Of a stretch of 64,000 nt of DNA, positions 8,955 to 18,199 are shown piece by piece. Under the pieces are notes generated by a model that was not told the DNA's origin, made no database searches, and saw only the letters and a program-made list of their open reading frames with translations. Source of the stretch: Rhizobium sp. WSM4643 (lineage in GTDB: Bacteria; Pseudomonadota; Alphaproteobacteria; Rhizobiales; Rhizobiaceae); assembly GCF_025152745.1 (NCBI RefSeq), contig NZ_CP104040.1, positions 3,224,001 through 3,288,000 of the forward strand, written 5' to 3'. The position numbers and the translations under genes were made by a program. Position 1 is the stretch's first letter. Each line of letters begins with the position of its first letter.

Positions 8955-9635
8955 TCAACCCACCTCGGTCCCGGTCAACCGAGCGATCTGGAGCCGGTCA
9001 CGATAGGCGCCGACACCCAGGCTTTCGACCAGGGTGCGAACAGCCTTTTGCTTCAGCTCCGACTCGACGTTGCCATCGAGTGTCACCTGGCCGTCCTTGA
9101 CGGTCACCTGGATCTTCTGAGGCGTTATCCCCAAGTCCGACCTCAGTCGCGTCCGGACAGCCAGCCTGATCGATTCATCTTCTTTTGGCAACGGTGCCGT
9201 CTGGGCATCGATGATCAGGCCGAGGATGTCCCTGCGGCTGACAATCCCGACTAGGCGCCCGTCCTCGACGATCGGCAGCCGCTTGATCCGGTGGGCCTGG
9301 AGGCTTTCGGCGATATCCGATACCTCGCTGTCGGGGCTCGCCACGATCACATCTTGAGACATGACATCGGCGACACACCAGCCATTGCTGGAGATATATC
9401 GCTCAAGATCAATCTCGGATATGATTTCGGGTGCGCGGGCGGCTCGGGGAGCGAACCGGATCTCTCTTCGCAGCAGCAGGTCGCCCTCCGTAAGCATTCC
9501 GCAGACGCGGCCTTCGTCGTCAATGACAGGAAGGCCGCTGACGTTGTTTTGCATCATGACAGCGACGGCGTGGCGTATACCGACCGCTGGACCGATCGAC
9601 ACCACGTTCGTGGTCATTATGTCCTTCGCCTGCAT
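8955..9635 (-). CDS. CBS-domain pair plus BON domain protein
   Basis: A 226-residue protein with two CBS motifs (about residues 5-60 and 95-150) that usually bind adenine nucleotides, followed by a C-terminal BON domain (about 155-220) with the characteristic VKDGQVTLDGNV strand. The start ATG at 9635 (MQAKDIM) has GAGGCAGG in front; the frame extends upstream to 9713 but that stretch is the promoter. A FixK box (9700-9713) lies 65 bases ahead, so the gene is probably microaerobic. Such CBS-BON proteins are frequent in low-oxygen regulons; no enzymatic role is evident. An energy-charge sensor is a reasonable guess. Confidence 0.85.
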   Translation of the reverse strand: MQAKDIMTTNVVSIGPAVGIRHAVAVMMQNNVSGLPVIDDEGRVCGMLTEGDLLLRREIRFAPRAARAPEIISEIDLERYISSNGWCVADVMSQDVIVASPDSEVSDIAESLQAHRIKRLPIVEDGRLVGIVSRRDILGLIIDAQTAPLPKEDESIRLAVRTRLRSDLGITPQKIQVTVKDGQVTLDGNVESELKQKAVRTLVESLGVGAYRDRLQIARLTGTEVG

Positions 9636-9699
9636 TGTCCTGCCTCGTTTATAGGAATTGTTGCTGCGACGACGATAGGACGACCGCGTCGAGCCGCCA

Positions 9700-9713
9700 T
9701 TGATCTCCGTCAA
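9700..9713. promoter_or_regulatory. FixK/FNR box overlapping the cycL stop codon
   Basis: TTGATCTCCGTCAA fits TTGA-N6-TCAA. Its right half site contains the stop codon of cycL (9710-9712), and it precedes the CBS-BON gene start by 65 bases on the minus strand. Operator and coding end are therefore the same bases. Confidence 0.75.
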
Positions 9714-10183
9714 ATAGTGCGATCTCTGTGAAGCAACTCGCTCAGCTTCGCCTGTTCATCGGCCGTCAGCTTGCTGCCGGTCGGCTTGCCGGCCCTCTTG
9801 CGCGCGAAGACCAGCAGTGACAGTCCGCCGGCAAGGATCAGCAGCAGCGGTGCGCCCCAGAGCAGCCCCGTCTTCATGCTGACACGCGGTTTCAGCAGCA
9901 CGAATTCACCGTAGCGCGAGACGATGTAGGTCAGCACCGCCTCGTCGCTGTCGCCATCGGTGATGCGCTCGCGCACCAGCAGCCGCAGGTCCTTGGCCAG
10001 ATCGGCGTTGGAATCGTCGATCGACTGGTTCTGGCAGACCATGCAGCGCAGCTCGGCCGAGAGAGCGCGAGCGCGGGCTTCCAAAGCTGGATCGGCCAGC
10101 ACCTCGTCGGGATTGACGGCGAAGGCGGAGACGGGCGTGAAGAGGACGAAAAGGACGATGAGGAGCCGGGAGAGAAGCCGCAT
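9710..10183 (-). CDS. cycL: Cytochrome c maturation protein CycL (CcmH)
   Basis: Periplasm-facing thiol redox protein of the system I cytochrome c maturation pathway; it keeps apocytochrome CXXCH cysteines reduced. It has 157 residues with an N-terminal signal peptide ([15 protein letters not shown]...), the redox motif CMVCQNQ and a membrane helix near residues 105-125. The start at 10183 is set by the signal peptide and AAGGGG directly upstream; the longer open frame runs through a palindromic repeat. It is the last gene of cycHJKL. The stop codon lies inside a FixK box. Confidence 0.92.
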   Translation of the reverse strand: MRLLSRLLIVLFVLFTPVSAFAVNPDEVLADPALEARARALSAELRCMVCQNQSIDDSNADLAKDLRLLVRERITDGDSDEAVLTYIVSRYGEFVLLKPRVSMKTGLLWGAPLLLILAGGLSLLVFARKRAGKPTGSKLTADEQAKLSELLHRDRTI

Positions 10184-10185
10184 TC

Positions 10186-10350
10186 CCCTTCGCCCCTCGG
10201 GGAGAAGGTGCCCGACAGGGCGGATGAGGGGGCCACCCTTCGCAGCACAGGCGACCTTTCGCTTGCGCTCAAGCTCCTCGCAGCTCCGCCGCTCGGCCCC
10301 CTCATCTGCCCTTCGGGCATCTTCTCCCCGATGGGGAGAAGGGGAAGAAA
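10186..10350. repeat. Pair of inverted rhizobial palindromic repeats (RIME-like)
   Basis: Two related GC-rich units face each other between cycK and cycL. One (about 10187-10235) holds CCTCGGGGAGAAGG and TGCCCGACAGGGCGGATGAG; the other (about 10297-10350) holds CTCATCTGCCCTTCGGGCA and TCTTCTCCCCGATGGGGAGA. Each folds into short hairpins, and the two are near-reverse complements, so the whole can also pair end to end. This resembles the RIME family of rhizobial intergenic mosaic elements. It interrupts an otherwise overlapping operon and could attenuate cycL expression. Confidence 0.75.
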
Positions 10351-10362
10351 GGTGTGAGCGCA

Positions 10363-12363
10363 TCATTCGGCCGGCTCCATTGCGGGAGCTGCCGGCCTTG
10401 CCGGTTTCGCCTTGCGGCGCGGCGCGCCGACACGCAGCCGCCGGTCGCTGAGCGAAACCAGGCCGCCGAAGGCCATGATCACCGCGCCGCCCCAGATGCA
10501 GAGAATGAACGGCTTCCACCAGATGCGCACGACGATGCCGCCGTCCTTGGTGGCGTCACCGAGCGAGACATAGAGCTGGCTGAGCCCGAAGGTCAGAATA
10601 CCAGCCTCCGTCGTCGGCATCTGCCGGGCGGTATAGAGCCGCTTGGCCGACCAGGTATCGGCAACCGCGACACCGGCACGGCGGATGGTGAAGTGGCCGC
10701 GCTCCTCGGTATAGTTCGGCCCGGTCCCCGGCTGCATGCCGTCGAAATGCAGGCTGTAACCGCCGGCCTCGGTCACCTCGCCGGGCTTCATCTCGATGAC
10801 ATGCTCGCTCTCAAACGTCGTCACCGCGACGATGCCGAGCACGGTGACGCCGAGCCCGGCATGGGCTAGCGCCGTGCCGAAGGCCGAACGCGGCAGGCCG
10901 GAAAGCCGCCGCCAGGCAAGGCTGCCCGCCACCTTGCCGATGCCGGCGCGATACCAGAGATCGGCCACCGCACCGAGGATGAGGAACAGCCCGGTAGCCA
11001 GGCCGAGGACGGCAAGCACCGGCCCGCCATGTTCGATATAGAAGAAGATCAGTGCGGCAAGGAAGGCGAGACCTGCGACGACATAAAGCCGCTGCAGCGC
11101 ACCGAGCAGATCGCCGCGCTTCCAGGCCAGCATCGGCCCGAACGGCACGATGACGATCAGCGGTGCCATCAGCAGGCCGAAGGTCAGATTGAAGAAGGGC
11201 GGCCCGACGGAGATCTTGTCGCCGGTCAGCGTTTCCAAGAGCAGCGGATAGAGCGTGCCGGTCAGCACCGTGCCGCAGGCGACCGTCAGGATCAGATTGT
11301 TGACGACGAGCGCGCCCTCGCGCGAGATCGGCGCAAACAGCCCGCCGGCCGACAGCTTCGGCGCGCGGAAGGCAAACAGCGACAGCGCCCCGCCGATGAA
11401 GATCAGCAAGATACAGAGAATGAAGACGCCGCGGGAGGGGTCGCTGGCAAAGGCATGCACCGAGGTCAGCACGCCGGAGCGCACCAGGAAGGTGCCCATC
11501 AGCGACAGCGAGAAGGTGAGGATGGCGAGCAGCACCGTCCAGATCTTCAGCGCCTCGCGTTTTTCCATGACAAGCGCCGAATGCAGCAGCGCGGTGCCGG
11601 CCAGCCATGGCATGAAGGAGGCGTTTTCCACCGGGTCCCAGAACCACCAACCGCCCCAGCCGAGCTCGTAATAGGCCCAGTAGGAGCCCATGGCGATGCC
11701 GAGCGTCAGGAAGGTCCAGGCCGCCAGCGTCCAGGGCCGCACCCAGCGCGCCCAGGCGGCGTCGATGCGTCCTTCCAGGAGGGCAGCGACGGCAAAGGAG
11801 AAGCAGACCGAGAAGCCGACATAACCGAGATAGAGCAGCGGCGGGTGGATCGCCAGACCGACATCCTGAAGCACCGGGTTGAGATCGCGGCCCTCGGCCG
11901 CAAACGCCGGATCGAGCCGCAGAAAGGGATTGGAGGTCAACAGAATGAACAGCGTGAAGGCGACCGAAATCCAGGCCTGCACGGCAAGCACATTGGCCTT
12001 CAGCGTCTCCGGCAGATTGCGGCCGAAGACGGCGACCAGCGCGCTGAACAGCGTCAGGATCAGCAGCCAGAGCATCATCGATCCCTCGTGATTGCCCCAG
12101 ACGCCAGAGTATTTGTAGATCAGCGGCACCAGCGAATGCGAATTCTCCCAGACGTTTTCGACCGAGAAATCCGAGACGACATGGGCATAGGTCAGCACGG
12201 CGAAGGAGAAGGCCACAAGCGCAAACATCGCCAGCGAGCCGACCGTCGCCACATCCATCATCGCCCGGTCGTGACGGCGGGCTCCGATCACCGGCACGAT
12301 GGAAAGGATGAGCGCCGTGGCCAGTGCCAGCACCAGCGCGTAGTGGCCGATCTCGATGATCAT
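10363..12363 (-). CDS. cycK: Cytochrome c haem lyase subunit CycK (CcmF)
   Basis: Large polytopic inner-membrane protein (666 residues) that takes haem from CcmE and attaches it to apocytochromes c together with CcmH and CcmI. The tryptophan-rich WWD motif [19 protein letters not shown] is present, and many membrane helices span the whole length. The start at 12363 overlaps the cycJ stop (ATGA), showing translational coupling. Third gene of cycHJKL. Needed here to mature FixO and FixP. Confidence 0.95.
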   Translation of the reverse strand: MIIEIGHYALVLALATALILSIVPVIGARRHDRAMMDVATVGSLAMFALVAFSFAVLTYAHVVSDFSVENVWENSHSLVPLIYKYSGVWGNHEGSMMLWLLILTLFSALVAVFGRNLPETLKANVLAVQAWISVAFTLFILLTSNPFLRLDPAFAAEGRDLNPVLQDVGLAIHPPLLYLGYVGFSVCFSFAVAALLEGRIDAAWARWVRPWTLAAWTFLTLGIAMGSYWAYYELGWGGWWFWDPVENASFMPWLAGTALLHSALVMEKREALKIWTVLLAILTFSLSLMGTFLVRSGVLTSVHAFASDPSRGVFILCILLIFIGGALSLFAFRAPKLSAGGLFAPISREGALVVNNLILTVACGTVLTGTLYPLLLETLTGDKISVGPPFFNLTFGLLMAPLIVIVPFGPMLAWKRGDLLGALQRLYVVAGLAFLAALIFFYIEHGGPVLAVLGLATGLFLILGAVADLWYRAGIGKVAGSLAWRRLSGLPRSAFGTALAHAGLGVTVLGIVAVTTFESEHVIEMKPGEVTEAGGYSLHFDGMQPGTGPNYTEERGHFTIRRAGVAVADTWSAKRLYTARQMPTTEAGILTFGLSQLYVSLGDATKDGGIVVRIWWKPFILCIWGGAVIMAFGGLVSLSDRRLRVGAPRRKAKPARPAAPAMEPAE

Positions 12364-12872
12364 GGCGTCGCCTTCACTTCCTGCGCTTGGCTTTCCTTTC
12401 CTGGGCCTTGCTTCCCAGGACCTTCCTGGCCTTGCCCTTCCTTCCACAATCCCTGGGCTTTCAGCCCGTCGGCCACGTCCTTCGGCATATAGGTCTCGTC
12501 ATGCTTGGCAAGCACGGTGTCGGCGACGAAGATGGTCGTTCCGGCAGTGAACATGCCCTCGGTGACGACGCCCTGGCCCTCGCGGAAGAGATCGGGCAGG
12601 ATGCCGGTATATTTGACCTTCACGGCGTTGGCGCTGCCGTCGGTCACGGCAAATTCCACCGTCGAGCCGGTGCCGCGCACGACGCTGCCCTCACCGACCA
12701 GGCCGCCAAGGCGAATGCGGGTTTCCGGCGCCACCGGCGTCTGGGCGAGATCGGCCGGCATGTAGAAATAAGCGACCGACTGGCTGAAGGCGAACATCAC
12801 CAGCAGCACGGCGGCGAGGATGAAGCCCATGCCGCCTGCAATCACCGCCAGGCGCTTCTGCTTGCGCGTCAT
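12360..12872 (-). CDS. cycJ: Haem chaperone CycJ (CcmE)
   Basis: A 170-residue membrane-anchored periplasmic haem chaperone. One N-terminal helix (about residues 8-30) is followed by the OB-fold domain; the haem-binding histidine is His124 in [10 protein letters not shown], with the conserved Tyr128. The tail after residue 140 is a low-complexity Gly/Gln/Lys stretch. The start ATG at 12872 overlaps the cycH stop, and the stop overlaps the cycK start. Upstream in-frame sequence belongs to cycH in another frame. Confidence 0.94.
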   Translation of the reverse strand: MTRKQKRLAVIAGGMGFILAAVLLVMFAFSQSVAYFYMPADLAQTPVAPETRIRLGGLVGEGSVVRGTGSTVEFAVTDGSANAVKVKYTGILPDLFREGQGVVTEGMFTAGTTIFVADTVLAKHDETYMPKDVADGLKAQGLWKEGQGQEGPGKQGPGKESQAQEVKATP

Positions 12873-14059
12873 TGCGTCGCTCCCTCCGGGGCTATGCCGA
12901 GTTCCCTGGCCAGCGCCAGCAATTGCCTGCCCTGTTCGCCAGGCGGCGGAAAGGCCGCAAGCCCGCGCTTCAGGGCGCCGGAGGCGCGATCCTTGTCGTT
13001 CAATACGGCGTAAGAGCGGACGAGCCGCATCCATCCCTCGAAATTGTTCGGATCCTCGCTGAGCTTGGCATCGAGGCTTTCGACCATGCCGCGGATCATC
13101 TGCTGCCGGTCGCCGGCGTTCATCGTCTCGGCCGCCGTCACATCCTGCTGCGTGGGATTGCCGGGGGCCGGATTGGCGCCCGAGGCAGCCGGATTGGCGC
13201 CCGAGGCAGCTGGATTGGCGCCTGAGGCAGCCGAACCGGCGCCTGCCGGCGCGCCGCCGTTCACGGCGATATGCTGGTTGACCAGCGGTAGCCAGGGCGC
13301 ATCGGCGGGCGATTGTTTTGCCAGCGCCTCGAAGGCCTGCCGCGCCTCATCGGGCCGCCGCGCCTGCTCCATGCTGAGGGCGATGTAGAAACGGGCGCGC
13401 ACATTCGCAGGATCGATCTGCAGCAAGTTATTGAGCGCGAGCAGGACATCTTCTCCCACAAGCCCGTTTGAACGAGCCATCAACGCTTCCGAGAGCCCAC
13501 CCAGACGCGGTACGCTCGGGCCAAGGATACGAAGCGCGGATCGATATGCCTCGACCGCGTCGTCCGCTCGACTCATCTTGAGGAGAACGGGGGCAAGTAG
13601 ATCCCACCCCCGACCGTCCTGTGGACTGCTGACGAGATGGTCCTGGGTCTTCTTGACAAGGATCGCAAGATCCTCGCCAGGGTCATCAAGTCTGGCCTGC
13701 AAAGGTCGCGACTCCAGCTCAGGAGAACCGAGAGAGGCGTAGACTCCGATGCTAATTAGTGGGAGCATCGCAGCGACGGCCAGTCTGACGCGCCTGTGGG
13801 AGCGTTGGGGACCGCTAGGCGTCCGTGGCAGATCCATGGACTTGAAGAGCCGTCGTGCTGTTTCCGCATTGGCAAGTTCGTACTCGTTTGCACCAATCTG
13901 TTGCGTCGCCAGCTCCCTTTCGAGTTCGTGGAGCTGGTCCCGGTACACGTGGGCGTCCACGCCGACGTTCGAATGACGGGCGCGAATCGACGACAGCGGA
14001 TGCATTAGGACTCCGGTTGTTGCTGCCGAGACGACCGCGAAAAGTATCCAGATGATCAT
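12869..14059 (-). CDS. cycH: Cytochrome c maturation protein CycH (CcmI), mosaic
   Basis: CcmI-type apocytochrome c chaperone, 396 residues: two N-terminal membrane helices (about 1-20 and 93-112) bracket a cytoplasmic loop, then a periplasmic TPR domain. The start MIIWILF at 14059 is typical of the family; further in-frame Met codons at 14074 and 14113 exist, but the last one lies within the FixK box. Between about residues 275 and 305 a GANPAAS unit is repeated in tandem (about 13160-13230), a low-complexity linker. By eye, the codon style changes sharply near base 13450: the C-terminal part resembles the GC-rich cycJKL genes, the N-terminal part does not. This suggests recombination between two cycH copies. 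Confidence 0.88.
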   Translation of the reverse strand: MIIWILFAVVSAATTGVLMHPLSSIRARHSNVGVDAHVYRDQLHELERELATQQIGANEYELANAETARRLFKSMDLPRTPSGPQRSHRRVRLAVAAMLPLISIGVYASLGSPELESRPLQARLDDPGEDLAILVKKTQDHLVSSPQDGRGWDLLAPVLLKMSRADDAVEAYRSALRILGPSVPRLGGLSEALMARSNGLVGEDVLLALNNLLQIDPANVRARFYIALSMEQARRPDEARQAFEALAKQSPADAPWLPLVNQHIAVNGGAPAGAGSAASGANPAASGANPAASGANPAPGNPTQQDVTAAETMNAGDRQQMIRGMVESLDAKLSEDPNNFEGWMRLVRSYAVLNDKDRASGALKRGLAAFPPPGEQGRQLLALARELGIAPEGATQ

Positions 14060-14112
14060 TGGTCCCGAAGCCATTGCACGGCCGACCGTATGCACGATCG
14101 CTACGTGGAACA

Positions 14113-14126
14113 TTGACCCTGATCAA
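14113..14126. promoter_or_regulatory. FixK/FNR box upstream of cycHJKL
   Basis: TTGACCCTGATCAA fits TTGA-N6-TCAA and lies 54 bases before the chosen cycH start. It sits directly against the fxkR stop codon (14127-14129), leaving no room for another gene. Confidence 0.78.
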
Positions 14127-14864
14127 CTATCTCACATTTGATGGGCGTGGTGTGAAGACGTATCCGACGCCGCGAACCGTCTGGATCATCGTCGGTTCCT
14201 TTGGGTCAACTTCGACTTTTTTCCGAAGGCGGACGATCTGCGCATCTATCGCCCGGTCGAAGGCCTCCAGGCTGCGGCTTCTCGTTAGGTCCATTAGCTT
14301 GTCGCGCGACAGCACGCGGCCAGGATTTTGCGCGAAGACCAGAAGCATTTCGAATTCTCCGGTCGTCAAGGAGACGTCCTCTCCCTGCGGAGAAGTTAGC
14401 TTCCTTCGACCAACCTGGAGCTTCCAGCCGTCGAACTGGAGGACTTCCTCCTCTGCGTTCGCGGCTCGATCCGTCGGAGGGGTCTGTATGCGCCTCCTTA
14501 GTACAGTCCTTAGCCTTGCGAGCAGTTCCCGCAGATGAAACGGCTTTGCAATATAGTCGTCAGCACCAAATTCCAGGCCCACAACCTTGTCGGTCACGTC
14601 GTCCTGCCCAGTGAGCATCAGCACCGGAACGTCGGACGTGTTGCGCAACTCCTTCAGCAGTTCGAGGCCGTTCTCTCCATTTGGGAGCACGAGATCGAGA
14701 AATATGGCCGAGTAGGACGCCTTGGACAATTCGGCGCGCATGGCGGCGCCATTGCCGACGGCCTTCACCCTGTATCCGTTGTCCTCGAAGTAGCGGACAA
14801 GCATCTGTCTGATCCGGGCGTCGTCGTCGACCACCAGAATGCGATCCGGTTCCATGTCCCTCAT
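14127..14864 (-). CDS. fxkR: OmpR-type response regulator, FxkR-like
   Basis: A 245-residue response regulator: receiver domain (about 8-120) with the acidic pocket VVDDD, phospho-acceptor Asp in FLDLVLPNG near residue 57 and Lys in YIAKPF near 107; then a winged-helix OmpR/PhoB DNA-binding domain (about 140-240). ATG at 14864 has GCGGGACG upstream; a second ATG at 14855 is possible. In R. etli, FxkR is an OmpR-type regulator that links hybrid FixL to fixK by binding a GTTACA-N4-GTTACA K-box. Such a box exists at 24238 before fixK, and a hybrid FixL is encoded at 25090, so the assignment is well supported by context though not by direct alignment. Confidence 0.8.
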   Translation of the reverse strand: MRDMEPDRILVVDDDARIRQMLVRYFEDNGYRVKAVGNGAAMRAELSKASYSAIFLDLVLPNGENGLELLKELRNTSDVPVLMLTGQDDVTDKVVGLEFGADDYIAKPFHLRELLARLRTVLRRRIQTPPTDRAANAEEEVLQFDGWKLQVGRRKLTSPQGEDVSLTTGEFEMLLVFAQNPGRVLSRDKLMDLTRSRSLEAFDRAIDAQIVRLRKKVEVDPKEPTMIQTVRGVGYVFTPRPSNVR

Positions 14865-15068
14865 TCGTCCCGCTGCACTTCTGTTTCAAAACCAGATACC
14901 GCAGGATCGGGGACAGCGCTACTGTTCTGGTCACGATAACAGTGCACATCGTAACCGACCGAACGCGAGCGCGTCTCTTCCGAGCAGCACGTCGTCGCAG
15001 TCCCGCAGGTCTCGTCCGTCGCGCATCGTGGTTAGCGCTCTCGGGGGGGGGGCCGCTGAAGAGGACTT

Positions 15069-15734
15069 CTAGCAAGCTTCCCTTAGCTGGGCCACGCTGC
15101 CGATACAGACCGTCCGGCCCCTCACGTCCACTCCCGCACCGGAAAGAGCTGCAAAGGCGCGCGACAGCGCCTCGGGAGCGAGGCCGAGTTTTCCGGCAAG
15201 AACTCTTTTCTGATAAGGCAGTCGGAACGTCGCCTGGGACGCGGAGTTGGGGCAGCGGCTCACGAAGTAGTTGGCAACGCGCTGGGCAGCGGTGTGCAGG
15301 CGGTCTCCCGCGATGCAGTCCAACGAGCCCAGCAGATGCCTGGCCATGATCCGCATGACGTTGCGCTGGATGCCGCCGTGTTCGGCGGCAAGTGCACGAA
15401 GGCCGGGCAGATCGAACTGCGCAAGCTCCACGGGGGCCGCGGCCCAAGCCCCATGCGCGTAGGCGTCCCCCATGGGAACCAGATATTCCCCAAAGCAGTC
15501 TCCGGGCTCACAGATGCAGACGTCGGCCTCGCGCCCGCCAGCCTCGGCCTTGGTCAACCGGACCACGCCAGACAGAACGCAAAACACGTGGGACGCTCGC
15601 TGTCCTTCGGCCACTATTCGTTCGTTGACCGCGACTGCCCGCAGACCCACCAACTCCAGCATGCTTCGGCATACTTTCTCATCGAGTCCTTCGAAGAGCT
15701 CTGACCGCAGTACTATCTCATCATCTAAGGACAT
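15069..15734 (-). CDS. Crp/Fnr-family transcription regulator
   Basis: A 221-residue protein with an N-terminal cyclic-nucleotide-like beta-roll (about 10-120), a long dimer helix and a C-terminal helix-turn-helix whose recognition helix reads PEALSRAFAAL, with the E..SR residues used by FNR/FixK proteins to read TTGA half sites. It lacks the N-terminal cysteine cluster of FNR/FnrN, so direct oxygen sensing by an iron-sulfur cluster is unlikely. It follows fixS by 21 bases and is probably co-transcribed with fixGHIS. Its position recalls StoR-type repressors described beside fixNOQP in R. etli; that link is inference. About 205 bases between it and fxkR hold no gene but include a G-run at about 15042-15051. 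Confidence 0.8.
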   Translation of the reverse strand: MSLDDEIVLRSELFEGLDEKVCRSMLELVGLRAVAVNERIVAEGQRASHVFCVLSGVVRLTKAEAGGREADVCICEPGDCFGEYLVPMGDAYAHGAWAAAPVELAQFDLPGLRALAAEHGGIQRNVMRIMARHLLGSLDCIAGDRLHTAAQRVANYFVSRCPNSASQATFRLPYQKRVLAGKLGLAPEALSRAFAALSGAGVDVRGRTVCIGSVAQLREAC

Positions 15735-15755
15735 CGTCGTCCCCCCTTTAACGGC

Positions 15756-15914
15756 CTACGACTTAGGCGGATCGTATTCATCGTCAGCGAGCACCCGCCA
15801 GGCGGCTCCCTGAAGATCGTCATACTGACCGCTCCGAAGAGACCAAAGAAATGCCGCAAGTCCGGCGCCGCCCATGAGGAGCGCTATCGGAATAAGAAAG
15901 ATCAGCATGTTCAT
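15756..15914 (-). CDS. fixS: cbb3 oxidase maturation protein FixS (CcoS)
   Basis: A 52-residue membrane protein with one N-terminal helix (MNMLIFLIPIALLMGGAGL) and a short acidic tail containing YDDLQGAAWRVL, the typical CcoS signature. Needed to load haem or copper into cbb3 oxidase. Start overlaps the fixI stop (ATGA). Last gene of fixGHIS; the Crp/Fnr gene follows closely. Confidence 0.93.
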   Translation of the reverse strand: MNMLIFLIPIALLMGGAGLAAFLWSLRSGQYDDLQGAAWRVLADDEYDPPKS

Positions 15915-18199
15915 GCTACTTTGACCTCCCCGCCCCTCGCGGCTGGCCGCGAAGCATCTATGACAGGAGATCGCTTGGAGCCTGCGTTGAGCCTGAGAGC
16001 GTTGGTAACGACGATGATCGATGAAGTGGACATCGCCACTGCTGCGATCAGGGGCGTGGCAAGTCCCGCCATCGCGATCGGGACGGCCAGCACGTTGTAG
16101 CCGATCGCCAGCGCAAAGTTCTGACGTATGAGGGCAGCCGATCGCTTCGCCACAGCGATCGCCTGGGGGACGGCGTCCAGCCGTTCGTTGAAGAATACCA
16201 GATCGGCGGCCTGCCGGCCGATGTCGGAAGCCGTGGCAGGCGCCATGGAGACATGGGCGGCAGCCAGCGCCGGCGCGTCGTTGATGCCATCTCCCACCAT
16301 CAGGACGCGATGGCCGGCGTCGCCGATCTTCTGGCACTCGTCGACCTTCTGTTTCGGAGTAAGCGCTCCCATCGCCCGACCGACGCCGAGCGCATGCGCC
16401 GCACTGTCTACTACGCTCTGACGATCTCCTGAAACGATCAATGTTCCAAATCCGCTGGATTCGAGTTCTTTGATAACGTCCTGCGCGCCAGCTCGGAGCG
16501 CGTCCTCGAAGAAAAAGCGCGCAAGCGCTTCTCCGTTCCTGGAAAGGATGACTTCGGAGAGCGGGCTGTCGGCCGTCGACGGAGCCGGATCTGCGCCGCA
16601 CGCGAACGCCGCGCTCCCCAGCCTATAGGTCTCCTCGCCACGCATGCCTTCGAGCCCGCCGCCGGGAATTTCGCTGACGCGATCAAACGGAACCGCGACG
16701 TGGCTGGCGCTCTGGGCCAACGTCTGGGACAGTGGGTGCCTGGAGTGGACGGCTAGTCCCACCGCTTTCCCGAGATCGGCCTCATGCGCGGCCTCGAGCC
16801 TGACCAGCCTTGGACGACCGATGGTCAGCGTTCCCGTCTTGTCGAAGGCGACCGTGTCGATCTCTGCAAGCCTTTCGAGCGCCGAGCCGTCCTTCACCAT
16901 GATACCCCTGCGGAAAAGCTCGCCAGCCGCCACGACTTGAACGACTGGAACCGCAAGACCCAGCGCGCATGGGCACGTAATAATAAGCACGGCCACCGCG
17001 ACCAGCATCGCATGCTTCCAATCGCCGTCGATCAGGCCCCAGGCAAGAAACGAGGCAAGTGCAAGAAGATGGACGACCGGGGAATACAGCGCGGCGGCGC
17101 GATCGGCGATACGCCGGTAGCGCGCCCTTCCGCCCTCCGCAGCCTCCATGAGGCTGATGATTTCGGCCAACAGGGAGTCCTTCGCGAGCTTGGTAGCGCG
17201 GACCACGAGAGCGCCCGTCAGGTTCATGGCGCCGGAGCTGACCCCGACGCCGACGCCTACGGAGACAGGGGCGCTTTCACCGGTAACGATCGCAAGGTCG
17301 AGGTCGCTTTCGCCGACCGCGACGGTTCCATCCACCGGAATTCGTTCGCCGGCCGCGACCGCGATCTCATCTCCCACGACGATCTCGTCAAGCGGAACGT
17401 AACGGCGCGATCCGTTGGACGACAGGAGCAGCGCACCGCGCGGCGCAAGTCGCGCCAGGCCGTTGATGGCAGCACGGGCTTTTTCGCGCATCACATGGTC
17501 GAGCGTCCTGCCGATAAGAAGGAAGAACAACAAGGAGACGGTCGCGTCGAACCAGGCGTGTTCGCCATGATGCGCAGTCTCCCAGAGCGAAACCGCGTAG
17601 GAAAGGGTCACGGCCAACGATATCGGCACGTCCATGTTCGTGCGGCCGTGCTTCAACGCGTGCCACGCCGACCGGAAGAAGAACCGCCCCGCGTAAACTA
17701 GCGCGGGCGCGGCAATCAGCGCCGAGATCCAGTGGAACATGTCCCTCGTCGCAGCGTCGGCGCCGGACCAGACGGAGACGGACAGAAGCATGATATTGGT
17801 GGCTGCAAAGCCGGATACTCCGACTGCCAGGAGAAGCTGGTTCCTTGTCTTGTCGGTCTCGAGCGCCACTGGCGTGAACAGATGCGCACGGTATCCCGCG
17901 GCATTGATCGCAGCGATGATACCCGTCGGATCGGTGGCCCCTTCAACGGTTTCTTCAGCGTACACGCAGGTGACGCGCCGCGACGTGAGGTTCACTCTGG
18001 CTTTCCGGACGTATGGGAGCGCTGAAACGGCCTTTTCCAAGGTCGATATGCAGCTCCCGCAGTGGACGTCCGGAACGCTCAGGTCGAGCTGCCGGAGTCC
18101 TTCGCCCAAGGAATGGCTCACTAGCGCGATTTCCTCGGCGCTGATGAACGTCGTGCTTATCGCGAGAACCCCTTCGGCATCCATCGTGCAGCATGTCAT
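15911..18199 (-). CDS. fixI: Copper-type P1B ATPase FixI (CcoI)
   Basis: A 762-residue copper transporter dedicated to cbb3 oxidase assembly. Order: an N-terminal HMA domain with the metal motif HCGSC near residue 46, eight membrane helices, actuator VTGES, membrane metal motif TCPCALG, phosphorylation site DKTGTLT, the HP dipeptide (SRHPLSQ) and the hinge GDGINDAPAL. Both Cys of CPC are present, so it should be active. Start and stop overlap fixH and fixS. FixI/CcoI pumps move Cu slowly into the periplasm for oxidase loading rather than for detoxification. Confidence 0.96.
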   Translation of the reverse strand: MTCCTMDAEGVLAISTTFISAEEIALVSHSLGEGLRQLDLSVPDVHCGSCISTLEKAVSALPYVRKARVNLTSRRVTCVYAEETVEGATDPTGIIAAINAAGYRAHLFTPVALETDKTRNQLLLAVGVSGFAATNIMLLSVSVWSGADAATRDMFHWISALIAAPALVYAGRFFFRSAWHALKHGRTNMDVPISLAVTLSYAVSLWETAHHGEHAWFDATVSLLFFLLIGRTLDHVMREKARAAINGLARLAPRGALLLSSNGSRRYVPLDEIVVGDEIAVAAGERIPVDGTVAVGESDLDLAIVTGESAPVSVGVGVGVSSGAMNLTGALVVRATKLAKDSLLAEIISLMEAAEGGRARYRRIADRAAALYSPVVHLLALASFLAWGLIDGDWKHAMLVAVAVLIITCPCALGLAVPVVQVVAAGELFRRGIMVKDGSALERLAEIDTVAFDKTGTLTIGRPRLVRLEAAHEADLGKAVGLAVHSRHPLSQTLAQSASHVAVPFDRVSEIPGGGLEGMRGEETYRLGSAAFACGADPAPSTADSPLSEVILSRNGEALARFFFEDALRAGAQDVIKELESSGFGTLIVSGDRQSVVDSAAHALGVGRAMGALTPKQKVDECQKIGDAGHRVLMVGDGINDAPALAAAHVSMAPATASDIGRQAADLVFFNERLDAVPQAIAVAKRSAALIRQNFALAIGYNVLAVPIAMAGLATPLIAAVAMSTSSIIVVTNALRLNAGSKRSPVIDASRPAARGGEVKVA

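Noticed and set aside
11029-12492. Plus-strand frame of 487 codons
   Set aside because: Antisense shadow of cycK with Gln/Arg-rich low-complexity sequence.
13160-13230. Possible CRISPR-like repeats
   Set aside because: The units are contiguous with no spacers and encode an Ala-rich linker inside cycH.
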